This document shows, one piece after another, positions 32,668 to 41,772 of a DNA stretch of 64,000 nt. This DNA comes from Oceanobacillus manasiensis (GTDB lineage: Bacteria > Bacillota > Bacilli > Bacillales > Amphibacillaceae). The notes beneath the pieces were generated by a model. It ran no database searches and was not told the origin of the DNA. It saw only the letters and a list, made by a program, of their open reading frames with translations. Where the stretch lies: NCBI RefSeq assembly GCF_000724085.1, contig NZ_CCDL010000001.1:1240001-1304000 (forward strand). Reading direction: 5' to 3'. How positions within the stretch are numbered: the stretch's first letter is position 1; each line of letters begins with the position of its first letter. The position numbers were made by a program, and so were the translations under genes.

Positions 32668-33615
32668 ATGGCAATTGTTCATATGAAAGATATAGTAAAA
32701 AGGTATAGTTCTCATATAGTCTTGGACAATATAGATCTGGATATTGCCTATGGTGAAATCCTTGGTTTATTAGGTCCAAATGGAGCAGGTAAAACCACTT
32801 TAATTCATGCGCTAGCAGGAATTCATGGATTTGACTCTGGAGCTATCGAAGTATTTGGCAAGGAACAGAAAGCTAATTTGTTAGAAATCAAACGACAAAT
32901 TGGACTTGTCACACAGGAAATCACCTTATTTACAGACCTGACTGCAAAAGAAAACCTCGCGTTTTTTGGTGGGGTATATGGTCTTAAAGGAGAGAAGTTA
33001 AAAAAGAGAATTGACGAAACGTTGGAATTTGTAGGGTTATCAGAGCACGCCCGAAAACTCCCTGCTAAATTTTCTGGAGGGATGAAACGTCGCCTAAATA
33101 TTGCTTGTGCTCTCGTCCACCGACCAAAATTCCTTATTATGGATGAGCCAACCGTTGGGATTGATCCGCAATCTCGAAACCATATCTTAGAGACGATTCG
33201 GCAACTGAATCAGCAAGGTACAACTATTCTTTACACTACACATTATATAGAAGAAATTCAAAATCTCGCATCACGCGTCGTCATCATGGATCAAGGGCAT
33301 ATCATCGCGAATGGCACGATTGACGAGCTAGTGAAAAAGATTCAGTATGAAGAAAAAATAAAACTGGAAGTAGCGGCGCCAACGGATGATCTTCTAGAAA
33401 GACTTCGTAAGTTGGATGGAGTAAAACAAGTACTCAAAAATGAAAAAGAAATTCATATCATTTCTCAAGTAGAATCAGGCAACCTTGATCGCGTCCTTTC
33501 GATTGCTAGGGAGTTTGGTGGAATCCATTCCATCTCAGCAGAAAAGCCAACCTTAGAAGATGTTTTCTTAACGCTAACGGGAAAACGACTTCGTGATGGA
33601 GGCGAAGAAGAATGA
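32668..33615 (+). CDS. ABC transporter ATP-binding protein (drug/lipid exporter type)
   Basis: 315 residues. Walker A G36-P-N-G-A-G-K-T, Q-loop V-T-Q-E, signature F-S136-G-G-M-K, Walker B F-L-I-M-D-E160, H-loop T-T-H-Y. The C-terminal 90 residues form the extra domain found in CcmA/DrrA-like ABC-2 exporters. Energises export with the two permeases that follow; stop and next start overlap (ATGA), so they are one operon. Start ATG 32668 behind GAAGGAGG. The substrate is probably an antibiotic, lipid or peptide; regulation by the downstream two-component pair is likely. Confidence 0.9.
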   Translation: MAIVHMKDIVKRYSSHIVLDNIDLDIAYGEILGLLGPNGAGKTTLIHALAGIHGFDSGAIEVFGKEQKANLLEIKRQIGLVTQEITLFTDLTAKENLAFFGGVYGLKGEKLKKRIDETLEFVGLSEHARKLPAKFSGGMKRRLNIACALVHRPKFLIMDEPTVGIDPQSRNHILETIRQLNQQGTTILYTTHYIEEIQNLASRVVIMDQGHIIANGTIDELVKKIQYEEKIKLEVAAPTDDLLERLRKLDGVKQVLKNEKEIHIISQVESGNLDRVLSIAREFGGIHSISAEKPTLEDVFLTLTGKRLRDGGEEE

Positions 33616-34349
33616 TGCTGATGAAAGCTAGTTATTTCATCTTTCGTCGGATGCTCCGTGATTATATTGGCATGGCCATACTGTTACTATTGCCGATCGC
33701 CCTCATCTCTGTCCTAGCACTGATAGCAGATGGTGCGGTGAGTGAACCGCTTGGCATACCCATGATGGATGAGGTTGCCGTGACAATGGTATTCGCTTTT
33801 ATAATGTTTGGTGGATTTTATACCATGGAATATGTGAGAGGTGACCTTATGTCTTCCATGAAATGGAGAATTTACTCGCTCCCATATGGAATTCATAACC
33901 ATGCTTATGCTATTTTAATTTCGTGTTCTCTATTTAATGTGCTACAGAGTTTACTAGTAGTCTTTTATACCATTTTTGTTTACAACGTTAATTGGGGAAA
34001 TTTAGGGATTGTCTTTTTCATCATTCTGCTTGTAACAGCTGTTATTCAACTCGTGTTTATTAATTTTGTATTAGGGGTGAAAAAATATAAAACGGCTGAA
34101 CGACTAGGTACTGGATTTGGGCTCGCTTGCCTTATGCTTGGCGAGGTATGGTTTCCACTGCCGGATGGTCCATTTTTTTCCTTTCTATCGACATATAGCA
34201 ACCCCTTTTCTCTTGGACAAAATATGATATTTGCAACTATAACAGGTGAAAATATAGAGAAAGCTATCATTAGTTTGGTCATATTTATTGCCCTAGCTCT
34301 TGTTTTGGCAATAACAGCTGTGTATTTTGGAAGGCGGAAACTTATATGA
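33612..34349 (+). CDS. ABC-2-type permease, subunit 1
   Basis: 245 residues, six transmembrane helices, ABC-2 layout without a recognisable substrate domain. Its first codons overlap the ATPase stop by four bases, and its own stop overlaps the next permease start by four, indicating translational coupling of all three subunits. The start may be the first or second of a tandem ATG ATG CTG ATG; spacing to GGAGGCGAAG favours the first two. Confidence 0.85.
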   Translation: MMLMKASYFIFRRMLRDYIGMAILLLLPIALISVLALIADGAVSEPLGIPMMDEVAVTMVFAFIMFGGFYTMEYVRGDLMSSMKWRIYSLPYGIHNHAYAILISCSLFNVLQSLLVVFYTIFVYNVNWGNLGIVFFIILLVTAVIQLVFINFVLGVKKYKTAERLGTGFGLACLMLGEVWFPLPDGPFFSFLSTYSNPFSLGQNMIFATITGENIEKAIISLVIFIALALVLAITAVYFGRRKLI

Positions 34350-35032
34350 CCATATTTACCTTTGTTTTTAAACGTTTCTTTCGAAAAAAATCTAATATCG
34401 TCTTTTTATTTGTTTTACCCATTGGATCGGTATTTATCCCGACAGCAGCATGGCCACCAATTCCGTTAGGTTTTCATTACTATAGTCTACTATTGTTGCT
34501 CTTGGCAGCACGGCTTGGAGGAATTACATTAGAGGACCGGACTAATAAGACATTATTGCGTCTCAGTGCCTCACCTATTAGCCATTTCCAGTACTTGTTT
34601 CAAAATTTATTAGCCTACACGGTCATTTTGACTGTTGTTAACCTGGTGTTCGTTTTTCTAGGAGTTATCGTACATGGAGAGAATTTACCATCGCCGATCC
34701 TACTTTTTATTATCTATACTGTTTTTTCCATGACGGCATTAGGGTTTTCATTGGCTTGGTATTCATTATTCCGTCATATGGAAACAGCCTTCAGTATTCT
34801 AGGAGGAGTCATCGTCCTTATGGGGATGCTTGGTGGTGTCATGTGGCCAGTCGAAGCAATGCCCGAATACCTTCAGCAGGCCGTAATGCTGTTGCCAACC
34901 TATTGGGCAGCAGAAAGCACACTTATCGTGGCTTATGGAACGCAAGCAAAGGATCTCGGCACCCCACTAGTGGTCATGATACTATTTTGCATAGCATTTT
35001 TATTATTGGGAAGTAGAAGAAGATTAACATAG
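34346..35032 (+). CDS. ABC-2-type permease, subunit 2
   Basis: 228 residues, six transmembrane helices; G-G-V-M-W-P-V-E-A-M-P-E-Y-L-Q-Q-A-V-M-L-L-P-T-Y-W is the typical last-loop motif of ABC-2 permeases. Pairs with the preceding permease as a heterodimer. An 82-base gap separates it from the histidine kinase, with GATAGGGATAAC as possible promoter or spacer; the operon may continue through the two-component genes. Confidence 0.88.
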   Translation: MTIFTFVFKRFFRKKSNIVFLFVLPIGSVFIPTAAWPPIPLGFHYYSLLLLLLAARLGGITLEDRTNKTLLRLSASPISHFQYLFQNLLAYTVILTVVNLVFVFLGVIVHGENLPSPILLFIIYTVFSMTALGFSLAWYSLFRHMETAFSILGGVIVLMGMLGGVMWPVEAMPEYLQQAVMLLPTYWAAESTLIVAYGTQAKDLGTPLVVMILFCIAFLLLGSRRRLT

Positions 35033-35114
35033 TTCTTTAAGTGTGTAATCAAGCACAAATTATCTTCACCAATTTGTTATGATAGGGATAACATAAATAA
35101 GGGCGTGAATATGT

Positions 35115-36209
35115 ATGGATTACAAATGGGGAAATTGGACTTCTGAGTCGGCGACCTTCCTTTTACGCCTACTAGGGTTACTCTTACTTTGTTCGCTATG
35201 GCTACAGAGCAGTGGAGAAGAAGCTGGAATAATCCTTCTATTGTTTCTATTAATAATGACATTGGCTCGGTGGCGATTTCAACTACCAGGAAGCAGTGTT
35301 CTCCTTGATCAAGTAGCTTGCTTGTTTGCAATTATATATTGGCCATTAGCTGCATTTGCTCTGATATTACCCGTTTTTGAAAGTATGTATCAGCGTAAAC
35401 CCTTGTTTAGCTTACCCACAATCATTTTTGTTATCGTTTATCCTGAAACATCATTCCTGCTAGTTGGTATTTTTGTTTATGTTGCTTGTACGGGAGCAGT
35501 TGTTGGAGGTTGGAAACAGGAGACAAAGAAGCATCAACGGGAAGCGGATAAACAGCGGCGAGATCGTTACGAACTCGAAAACTTAAAGGAAGAACTTTTG
35601 TTTGCTAATGTTCAAGCGACACGAATGGCTGAGTTGTCGGAAAGAAACCGAATTGCACAGCAACTTCATGATGAGGTAGGTCATGAACTTACAGCTTCCG
35701 TTCTTGCCTTGCAAGCCTATGAACAGCTAAGAAAAGAGGACGAATCTGTAGCGGAAGAAATGTTTACTGAAGCCCAGCAACGTCTTCATAATAGTGCTGA
35801 TTATCTGAGAGAAACGGTACATAACCTCAAGCCAATAACAGACCTTGGAATAGATGAATTGCAAAATATTAGTGATCTATACACCCAATGTCCGGTTAAC
35901 TTCCAAGTATTTGGCGATACTTCCAAAGTTCCCGCACACTTATGGAGTATTCTGTACCCTTGCTTAAAGGAAGCTTTAACAAATACGATTCGCCACGCAA
36001 AACCGACAGGGATTGAAATTACGTTGGATGTGGGCCCTCATATTCTAAGATTATCCGTCTATAACGATGGGGTCCTTAAGGAAAATAGCGACAAAGGATT
36101 GGGAATAGGACTACGTAACCTTCGACATCGAACCAAGGCTGTGGGTGGAAGTATATCCACTGACACAACCGACGGCTTTTTATTAATCTGTGTCCTACCT
36201 TTAGAATAA
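35115..36209 (+). CDS. NarL-type (HisKA_3) sensor histidine kinase
   Basis: 364 residues. The N-terminal half has four to five transmembrane helices (about 13-130) and no large extracellular domain, so it probably senses within the membrane, a type often tied to ABC exporters. A coiled linker (135-175) leads to the HisKA_3 box R-N-R-I-A-Q-Q-L-H185-D-E-V-G-H, then the ATPase with N-T-I-R-H-A (N box) and G-L-G-I-G-L (G box). Partner of the response regulator 22 bases downstream. ATG 35115 behind AAGGGCGTGA. Confidence 0.9.
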   Translation: MDYKWGNWTSESATFLLRLLGLLLLCSLWLQSSGEEAGIILLLFLLIMTLARWRFQLPGSSVLLDQVACLFAIIYWPLAAFALILPVFESMYQRKPLFSLPTIIFVIVYPETSFLLVGIFVYVACTGAVVGGWKQETKKHQREADKQRRDRYELENLKEELLFANVQATRMAELSERNRIAQQLHDEVGHELTASVLALQAYEQLRKEDESVAEEMFTEAQQRLHNSADYLRETVHNLKPITDLGIDELQNISDLYTQCPVNFQVFGDTSKVPAHLWSILYPCLKEALTNTIRHAKPTGIEITLDVGPHILRLSVYNDGVLKENSDKGLGIGLRNLRHRTKAVGGSISTDTTDGFLLICVLPLE

Positions 36210-36231
36210 GGAGAGCGAGGAGGTCTGTACG

Positions 36232-36840
36232 TTGAATATTGTAGTAGTAGATGATGATCCTTTAGTTTGTAAAAGTTTAAAAGTCCTCCTTTCCCGAGAA
36301 AAAGACATGGAGGTCATTGGTACTGCTAATAATGGTGCCGAAGCAATTACAGCCTGCTGTGAAAAAGTTCCACATGTTGTCTTAATGGATATACAGATGC
36401 CTGTCATGGATGGAATCCAAGCAACGAGGCAAATTAAAGAAAATTGGCCTAACATTCGTGTCATGATGTTAACCACTTTTAAGGATGAAAAAAATATACG
36501 CTTAGCTATCCTAGCTGGAGCCGAGGGTTATTTAATTAAATCAACAGAGGTATCCGATATGGCCCAACAGCTGCGTACCCTTATGTCCGGTTCCACTGTA
36601 TTAGGTGCAGATGTACTTAAACAACTGATTCAGCCTACTGAAGGGGAGAACCTTGAGCAATTAACCCCCCGGGAAAAAGACATCGCAGAACTAGTTGCAC
36701 AAGGACTCTCCAATCGTGAAATAGGAGAACATCTCTATATCGGAGAAGGCACCGTACGCAACACGTTATCGGTTATTTTAGAAAAGCTTCAGCTACGGGA
36801 TCGAACGCAGTTAGCCATCTATTATTTGAAAAAACTATGA
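36232..36840 (+). CDS. NarL/LuxR-family response regulator
   Basis: 202 residues. Receiver domain: acidic pocket V-D7-D8-D9, phospho-acceptor D53 in V-L-M-D-I-Q-M-P, conserved T and K103. C-terminal LuxR-type HTH: L-T-P-R-E-K-D-I-A-E-L-V-A-Q-G-L-S-N-R-E-I-G-E-H-L. TTG start behind GAGGAGG. Forms a two-component system with the preceding kinase and presumably controls the upstream ABC exporter. Confidence 0.93.
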   Translation: MNIVVVDDDPLVCKSLKVLLSREKDMEVIGTANNGAEAITACCEKVPHVVLMDIQMPVMDGIQATRQIKENWPNIRVMMLTTFKDEKNIRLAILAGAEGYLIKSTEVSDMAQQLRTLMSGSTVLGADVLKQLIQPTEGENLEQLTPREKDIAELVAQGLSNREIGEHLYIGEGTVRNTLSVILEKLQLRDRTQLAIYYLKKL

Positions 36841-37159
36841 ATGGTTGATTGGATAAATATATTTACGGTTATGAGCCTCTTGCCCCCTAAAATAATTGTT
36901 TTTTATTTTATGGTGACAAGTTACTTGAGAAAAATTTAAGAATGCTTTAAGAGGAAATCCAACCCAAATTTTATTGAAATAATTTGGGGAATTTAGTACA
37001 TCTAAACGGTAGAGGACGGTTTGACTTAAACAACAAACAAGTATATCTACTAGATAGTTAACATGATGAAAGTTAGAATAATGGACAGGAAATCATCTTG
37101 TAAGTAACAATAGTAAAAGAAACTGTAATACCTTAACATTTGAAAGGAGGAGGGAACAT
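36841..37159. other. Intergenic region, no gene
   Basis: AT-rich, no gene, repeat or RNA element recognised. GAAAGGAGGAGGG before the SRPBCC start is the only clear signal. Confidence 0.4.
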
Positions 37160-37630
37160 ATGATTAACGATGGCAATCTCTATGAAAAAGAAGGAAGATT
37201 TGTTTTGGTTTTTGAACGTAATTATCCAGTGATTCCTGAAAAAGTGTTTCCATTTATAACAAATCCCAAATATTTCACGCAGTGGTATCCATTTGCTACC
37301 GGCGATATGGAGCTTAAGGTTGGTGGAAAGATAAAGTTCGATGATGGGGAAGGATCAAACTATGAGGCGGTTATTACCGAATACAATCCTCCATCTACCT
37401 TTTGTTTTAAGGAAATGGACGACCTGTTAGAGATAAGTATACAGGCGGCAGATCAAGGCTCAACTATGTCGTTTAGACATACGTTTGATGATAGATCAAT
37501 GGCTAAATATACAGCTGCAGGTTGGCATAGATGTCTGGATGCCCTAGGTCAATTAATTAATGGACAGACAGTAGAATGGGAAGAAAATGGACCGGAGTTA
37601 CGTGAATATTATGAAGGGAAGTTTGAGTGA
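37160..37630 (+). CDS. SRPBCC (AHSA1-like) family protein
   Basis: 156 residues of the START/SRPBCC fold: the early strand R-F-V-L-V-F-E-R-N-Y-P-V-I-P-E-K-V-F-P-F-I-T-N-P, then W-Y-P-F-A-T-G-D-M-E-L-K-V-G-G-K-I and the C-terminal amphipathic helix with A-A-G-W-H-R-C-L-D-A-L-G-Q-L. Binds a hydrophobic ligand; no enzymatic residue evident. ATG 37160 behind AAAGGAGGAGG. Terminator follows. Confidence 0.85.
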   Translation: MINDGNLYEKEGRFVLVFERNYPVIPEKVFPFITNPKYFTQWYPFATGDMELKVGGKIKFDDGEGSNYEAVITEYNPPSTFCFKEMDDLLEISIQAADQGSTMSFRHTFDDRSMAKYTAAGWHRCLDALGQLINGQTVEWEENGPELREYYEGKFE

Positions 37631-37641
37631 ATGATAGGGCT

Positions 37642-37669
37642 AGCGATCAACTTTGGTTGGTCGCTTTTT
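37642..37669 (+). terminator. Rho-independent terminator
   Basis: AGCGATCAAC (37642-37651) pairs with GTTGGTCGCT (37656-37665) around TTTG; five T follow. Confidence 0.85.
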
Positions 37670-38004
37670 GTTTGCCCAGTGGGCGAACACTAACAGGTGG
37701 AACTCACGAGTACGGCTAAGTAGCGGTATGTACTTATCCTCCAATCTATATGGAAGGAACACTTCCATTTTAAGAGGTTAGCTGATGATTAGATGTTTCT
37801 TCAGCTTTTTTGGATTGTAAAAAGCATACCAAACCCAACTAAAGGCGCCTTCTTATTTTAGAAGAGTGCCTGTTTTCGTAAATGCCCTTTATGAATAAAT
37901 ACAAATCACCCTCTTAACTAACAATTTAGTTTACACTCACCTAAACAATTGACTCAAAATTTAGGCCTTAACTTCCGCTTCAATAGGCCAATATTCAAGA
38001 ACAT
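37670..38004. other. Intergenic region, no gene
   Basis: Contains GGCGCC followed by TTCTTATTTTAGAAGAGTGCC, part of a recurring non-coding element of this genome, and no coding signal. The GntR gene converges from the right. Confidence 0.4.
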
Positions 38005-38688
38005 TTATTCTTTATTTAATTTTAGTATGTTTTTTCTTACTGAATCTATTAAAGCTTGGAAAGCGGATATGGATTTATCTTTATCTTTTTCTCGTAAACC
38101 TTCTAATAGTTTTAAATGGTAAGGATAACTTTCATCATAAAGCTGCTCTTTTCCAAATGGGCTTTCCCATAACACATACAATTCTTCGTGTATTGTTGTA
38201 ATGATTTCATATAAGATATGATTATTACTTGCTTTATAAATAACTCTGTGAAAATTGGAATCTGCTTCACTTGCTTTTACGAATTCTTTAGATTTTCTAT
38301 ATTTTACATATTTATCTAGATAAAATTGCATTTCTTCTAGTTGTTCTTCGGTTGCATGTTTAGCAGCAAGTTTTACAGCTTTTTCTTCTAACGCTGTTCT
38401 GACTTCAAGTATTTCCATCAAATGCTTAGCTCCATCTGTTACATGAAAGGAAGTATAGATACTAAAGGCTTTATCCTTTTTTACATAAATACCTTTCCCA
38501 TTCTTTACTTCAACTACTCCTTCTGTTTCGAGCTTTTTTACGCCTTCCCTTAGTGTGGACCTACCAACTCGTAAAATTTCCATCCACTCAGAAACGGTTG
38601 GTAATTTATCCCCAGACTCTAAATTATGCTCTTTTATATACGACTTTATTTCTTTAGCCACACTATCTGATAAATAAACTCTCTGCAT
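38005..38688 (-). CDS. GntR-family (FadR/FCD subfamily) repressor
   Basis: 227 residues. N-terminal winged HTH (L-P-T-V-S-E-W-M-E-I-L-R-V-G-R-S-T-L-R-E-G-V-K-K-L-E) and C-terminal all-helical FCD ligand domain (E-I-L-E-V-R-T-A-L-E-E-K-A-V ... D-S-N-F-H-R-V-I). FCD members bind small carboxylates, often through a metal-bound His/Asp set; D-x-x-F-H is present. Divergent from a PLP-dependent lyase and transporter; a CTATCA-N7-TGATAG palindrome in the shared region is the likely operator. Weak ribosome binding site (AGAAAG). Confidence 0.9.
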   Translation of the reverse strand: MQRVYLSDSVAKEIKSYIKEHNLESGDKLPTVSEWMEILRVGRSTLREGVKKLETEGVVEVKNGKGIYVKKDKAFSIYTSFHVTDGAKHLMEILEVRTALEEKAVKLAAKHATEEQLEEMQFYLDKYVKYRKSKEFVKASEADSNFHRVIYKASNNHILYEIITTIHEELYVLWESPFGKEQLYDESYPYHLKLLEGLREKDKDKSISAFQALIDSVRKNILKLNKE

Positions 38689-38792
38689 TTTAAATCACTA
38701 CTTTCTTCAGTAAAATTCACACATATTAATCATATCATACAAGAATTTTCAAAAAACACTTTATTTTACGAAAAATATTTGATACTGTATAA

Positions 38793-38818
38793 CTATCATG
38801 CTGTCTGATAGGTATAAT
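38793..38818 (+). promoter_or_regulatory. Probable GntR operator overlapping the lyase promoter
   Basis: Palindrome CTATCA-N7-TGATAG at 38793-38811, directly followed by -10 TATAAT (38813-38818). It would cover the -35 region, so binding should repress. Confidence 0.65.
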
Positions 38819-38841
38819 AAAAATGAAAGGGGTTACAAACT

Positions 38842-40011
38842 ATGAACAAACAAGACTTAGAAATATGTGCACACGGCTATGAAGATAATACGAAATACGA
38901 AGGTGCAGTTATTCCACCTATTTATCAAACAAGTCTATATACATTTAGAGACTATAAAAAGTTTTCAATCGCACTTGATAACCAAAGGGAAAATTTAGTG
39001 TATAGCAGAGGATTAAATCCAACAGTGCGTTTATTAGAGGAAAAACTTGCCGGTTTGGAGCAAGGTCAAATGTGTAAAGCGTTCGGATCAGGTATGGGTG
39101 CTATCAGTTCAACATTGATGGCGCTCCTTAAAAGCGGTGATCACGTATTACTTGTTAATCAGATCTATGGGCCAACTGTCGAACTTTTGGAACATCTTCA
39201 TTCATTTGGAATAACTTTTGACCAAACTTCAAATCATTTACATGCTATAGAAGCAACTGTGAATGATCGGACAAAGTTGATCTATATTGAGAGTCCAGCA
39301 AGTATGGATATGAGTATTGCTGATTTGAAAGCAATAAGTAAATTTGCTAATAGTCGAGGAATTATTACCGTAATAGATAATTCATGGGCAACTCCATTAT
39401 TTCAAAAACCCCTAACTTTTGGTATAGATTTAGTTATTCACTCTCTATCTAAGTATATCGGCGGTCACAGTGATGTAGTTGCAGGAGCAGTGATTGGAAA
39501 CAAGGAGCTTGTGGAACCAATTTTCCAATACGGTCATCAGTTATTTGGATCAACGCTTGCTCCACAAGATGCCTTTTTGTTAATAAGAGGATTACGCACT
39601 TTACCCGTTCGAATGAAGCAGCATCAAGAAAATGTTTTAGCTGTAATTGATTACTTAAAAACAAAAGAAGAAGTTGTGAAAATTAATCATCCAAGTGTAC
39701 TAACAGGTGAATCGAAGGAAATTTCAGACAGTCAGCTACAGGGTTATGCCGGGCTACTAAGCTTCGAGATAAAGTATGGTAATTATAAGCAAATTGAAAC
39801 ATTTTTGAATGCGTTATCAATTATTCAAATAGGCGTCAGTTGGGGAGGCTATGAGAGCTTAATTATTTCATTTGTTAAATCTCATGAAACGGATACTCAG
39901 AAACATGGATTTATTCGTCTTGCTGTTGGTTTGGAAGGACCAGAATTGATAATCGAGGATTTAGAAAAAGCTTTTTGTGCATTGAGTGAGACTATCGTTT
40001 ATAAAAAATAA
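38842..40011 (+). CDS. Cys/Met-metabolism PLP-dependent lyase
   Basis: 389 residues, fold type I. PLP Lys204 in H-S-L-S-K-Y-I-G-G-H-S-D, phosphate-binding S-G-M-G-A (83-87), Tyr in Y-S-R-G-L-N-P (54-60), D-N-S-W-A (179-183). This is the cystathionine gamma-lyase/methionine gamma-lyase/cystathionine gamma-synthase family; gamma-lyase versus synthase cannot be settled by eye. Likely in an operon with the NhaC-family transporter 17 bases on and controlled by the divergent GntR protein, so the substrate is probably an imported sulfur amino acid. ATG 38842 behind AAAGGGG. Confidence 0.88.
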   Translation: MNKQDLEICAHGYEDNTKYEGAVIPPIYQTSLYTFRDYKKFSIALDNQRENLVYSRGLNPTVRLLEEKLAGLEQGQMCKAFGSGMGAISSTLMALLKSGDHVLLVNQIYGPTVELLEHLHSFGITFDQTSNHLHAIEATVNDRTKLIYIESPASMDMSIADLKAISKFANSRGIITVIDNSWATPLFQKPLTFGIDLVIHSLSKYIGGHSDVVAGAVIGNKELVEPIFQYGHQLFGSTLAPQDAFLLIRGLRTLPVRMKQHQENVLAVIDYLKTKEEVVKINHPSVLTGESKEISDSQLQGYAGLLSFEIKYGNYKQIETFLNALSIIQIGVSWGGYESLIISFVKSHETDTQKHGFIRLAVGLEGPELIIEDLEKAFCALSETIVYKK

Positions 40012-40028
40012 TAAATGAGGAGAGTGAA

Positions 40029-41516
40029 ATGCTTATGAAGACAAAGAGACAAGCATCCTTTTATACTTCTGCTTTATTGATAGCTGTCATTCTATTCGTT
40101 ATGATCTACGGCGTGATGATTGCCGGATTTCCTGTTGAATCTGTTTTAATCACAGCAGGGGTATTAGCTACCATCTTCGCAATGCTTCATGGTGCTAATT
40201 GGAGTAGTATCATGAACGTCATGTCAGAGAAGATCAAAACAGCGTTAATAGCTATTTTAGTTTTATATAGTATAGGTTTGATAATAGGTACATGGATGAT
40301 GTCAGGAACCATCCCTTACTTTATTTATTTGGGATTGGAGATAATTAACCCTCAGTACCTGTATATAATGGCCTTCTTGGCACTAGCAATAGTATCTGTA
40401 TGTATTGGAAGTTCTTTTTCTTCTGCAGGTACAATAGGTGTAGCAATCATGGGGATTGCAGCAGCGATGGATGTAAACCTGGCAATTACAGCTGGGGCAG
40501 TTATTTCTGGTGCATACTTTGGGGATAAGCTATCTCCTTTATCAGATACGGTAATAATGAGTTCTTTAGTAGCGGAAGTGAATGTATATGATCACATTAA
40601 GCATTTAATGTACACTTCCATCCCCTCTATGATTATAGCAGCAACTGTCTTTTTGATTGTTGGACTTAAAATTGATGTTTCAGGATTTCAGTCTGATAGT
40701 ATTATGAATGTGTCAAACACGCTACAAGATTTATTTAACATGAATTTATTGCTGATTATACCTGCTCTCATTGTGATCATTGGATCATTAATGAAAAAAC
40801 CAGTACTAATTGTGCTGTTCCTATCTTCATTATCTGCTATGGTTTTATCCTCATTGATGCAACAAGAGCCTTTAACACAAGTAATAGAGGCAGCTGTAGA
40901 AGGTTTCAATTTAGAAATGTTAACAGCTGTAATTCCTGATCTACAACTAGGTATGATTAGCGAAAATATACAAACCTTACTCAACAGGGGTGGTATTTAC
41001 AGCATGCACCAACCTGTATTAACAGTATTTTGTGCATTTTTCTTTGCAGCAGCTTTGGAAGTATCCAGAGCACTAAAGATCGTTTTGTCTAAAACTCTTT
41101 CATATATAAAGTCAGCAACAAATACAATCTTAGTTTCACTTGTTTCAGGACTTGCTATTATACTATCAACAGGAAATAGCTATGTTACATTTTTCTTAAT
41201 GAAAGATGCATTTGCAGAGCAATATAAAAAGAGAGCTTTGCATCGGCTAAACTTATCCAGAAGTATGGAAGATGGAGGTATGATTCCTGAAGCATTAGTT
41301 CCCTGGACAGTCGCAGGAATTTATATGTCAACAACGCTTGGTATTAGTGTTATTGAATATGCACCTTGGGCGATATTTAATATGTTCGGTATTGTCTTCT
41401 CTGCCATCTTGGCCATTCTTGGACCATATACAAATTGGTTTGGTATTAAACGAATAGATCCAAACAAAGAAGAACTTTTTACAGGGCAAGAAACAAGGGA
41501 AGAAAAAATAAATTAG
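40029..41516 (+). CDS. NhaC-family transporter
   Basis: 495 residues, about 11-12 transmembrane helices, NhaC superfamily: G-S-S-F-S-S-A-G-T-I-G-V-A-I-M-G and G-A-Y-F-G-D-K-L-S-P-L-S-D-T-V-I-M-S-S, the conserved ion-site block. Its partner, a Cys/Met-type PLP lyase, points to an amino acid or organosulfur substrate rather than Na+/H+ exchange alone. ATG 40029 lies behind GAGGAGAGTG. About 250 bases downstream starts the fucose set, which has its own promoter. Confidence 0.85.
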   Translation: MLMKTKRQASFYTSALLIAVILFVMIYGVMIAGFPVESVLITAGVLATIFAMLHGANWSSIMNVMSEKIKTALIAILVLYSIGLIIGTWMMSGTIPYFIYLGLEIINPQYLYIMAFLALAIVSVCIGSSFSSAGTIGVAIMGIAAAMDVNLAITAGAVISGAYFGDKLSPLSDTVIMSSLVAEVNVYDHIKHLMYTSIPSMIIAATVFLIVGLKIDVSGFQSDSIMNVSNTLQDLFNMNLLLIIPALIVIIGSLMKKPVLIVLFLSSLSAMVLSSLMQQEPLTQVIEAAVEGFNLEMLTAVIPDLQLGMISENIQTLLNRGGIYSMHQPVLTVFCAFFFAAALEVSRALKIVLSKTLSYIKSATNTILVSLVSGLAIILSTGNSYVTFFLMKDAFAEQYKKRALHRLNLSRSMEDGGMIPEALVPWTVAGIYMSTTLGISVIEYAPWAIFNMFGIVFSAILAILGPYTNWFGIKRIDPNKEELFTGQETREEKIN

Positions 41517-41685
41517 AAAAAAGTAGCAACGAAAAAAACATAATTGTATTTTGGCAGGGAGGCGTTCTATTGTTGCGATAAGCGAGTATTTCTATGAGTT
41601 TTTAAATTTAAAAGGTATGTGCCAAATTTTCAAAATAAACTTATCTTTTAACAGGAAACCCCTTTCATCATTTGTTTTTGTTTGT

Positions 41686-41748
41686 TATACTGTTAAGCAA
41701 AATAGTGAAACAAAAATAAAACAATATAAAACAAAGTAAACAAAAGTT
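41686..41748 (+). promoter_or_regulatory. fuc promoter with phased AAACAA repeats
   Basis: -10 TATACT at 41686-41691 (the -35 is weak). Just downstream, 41705-41748 holds four tandem A-rich units with the core AAACAA or AAAACAA, about 10 bases apart, on one DNA face. This looks like a multi-site operator or a bent-DNA element for an unidentified fuc regulator. Confidence 0.5.
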
Positions 41749-41772
41749 GACCTAGATAAGGAGAAATTAAGT

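Noticed and set aside
37670-38004. 11-codon ORF MIRCFFSFFGL near 37786
   Set aside because: Has an AAGAGG upstream but is too short, unlinked to any regulated gene, and could be chance.
41651-41669. cre-like GGAAACCCCTTTCA upstream of fucA
   Set aside because: Central CG is replaced by CC, so it does not meet the cre consensus.
41551-41739. 62-codon plus-strand frame before fucA
   Set aside because: Starts inside a GGGAGG-containing spacer without its own site, and overlaps the fuc promoter and A-rich repeats.
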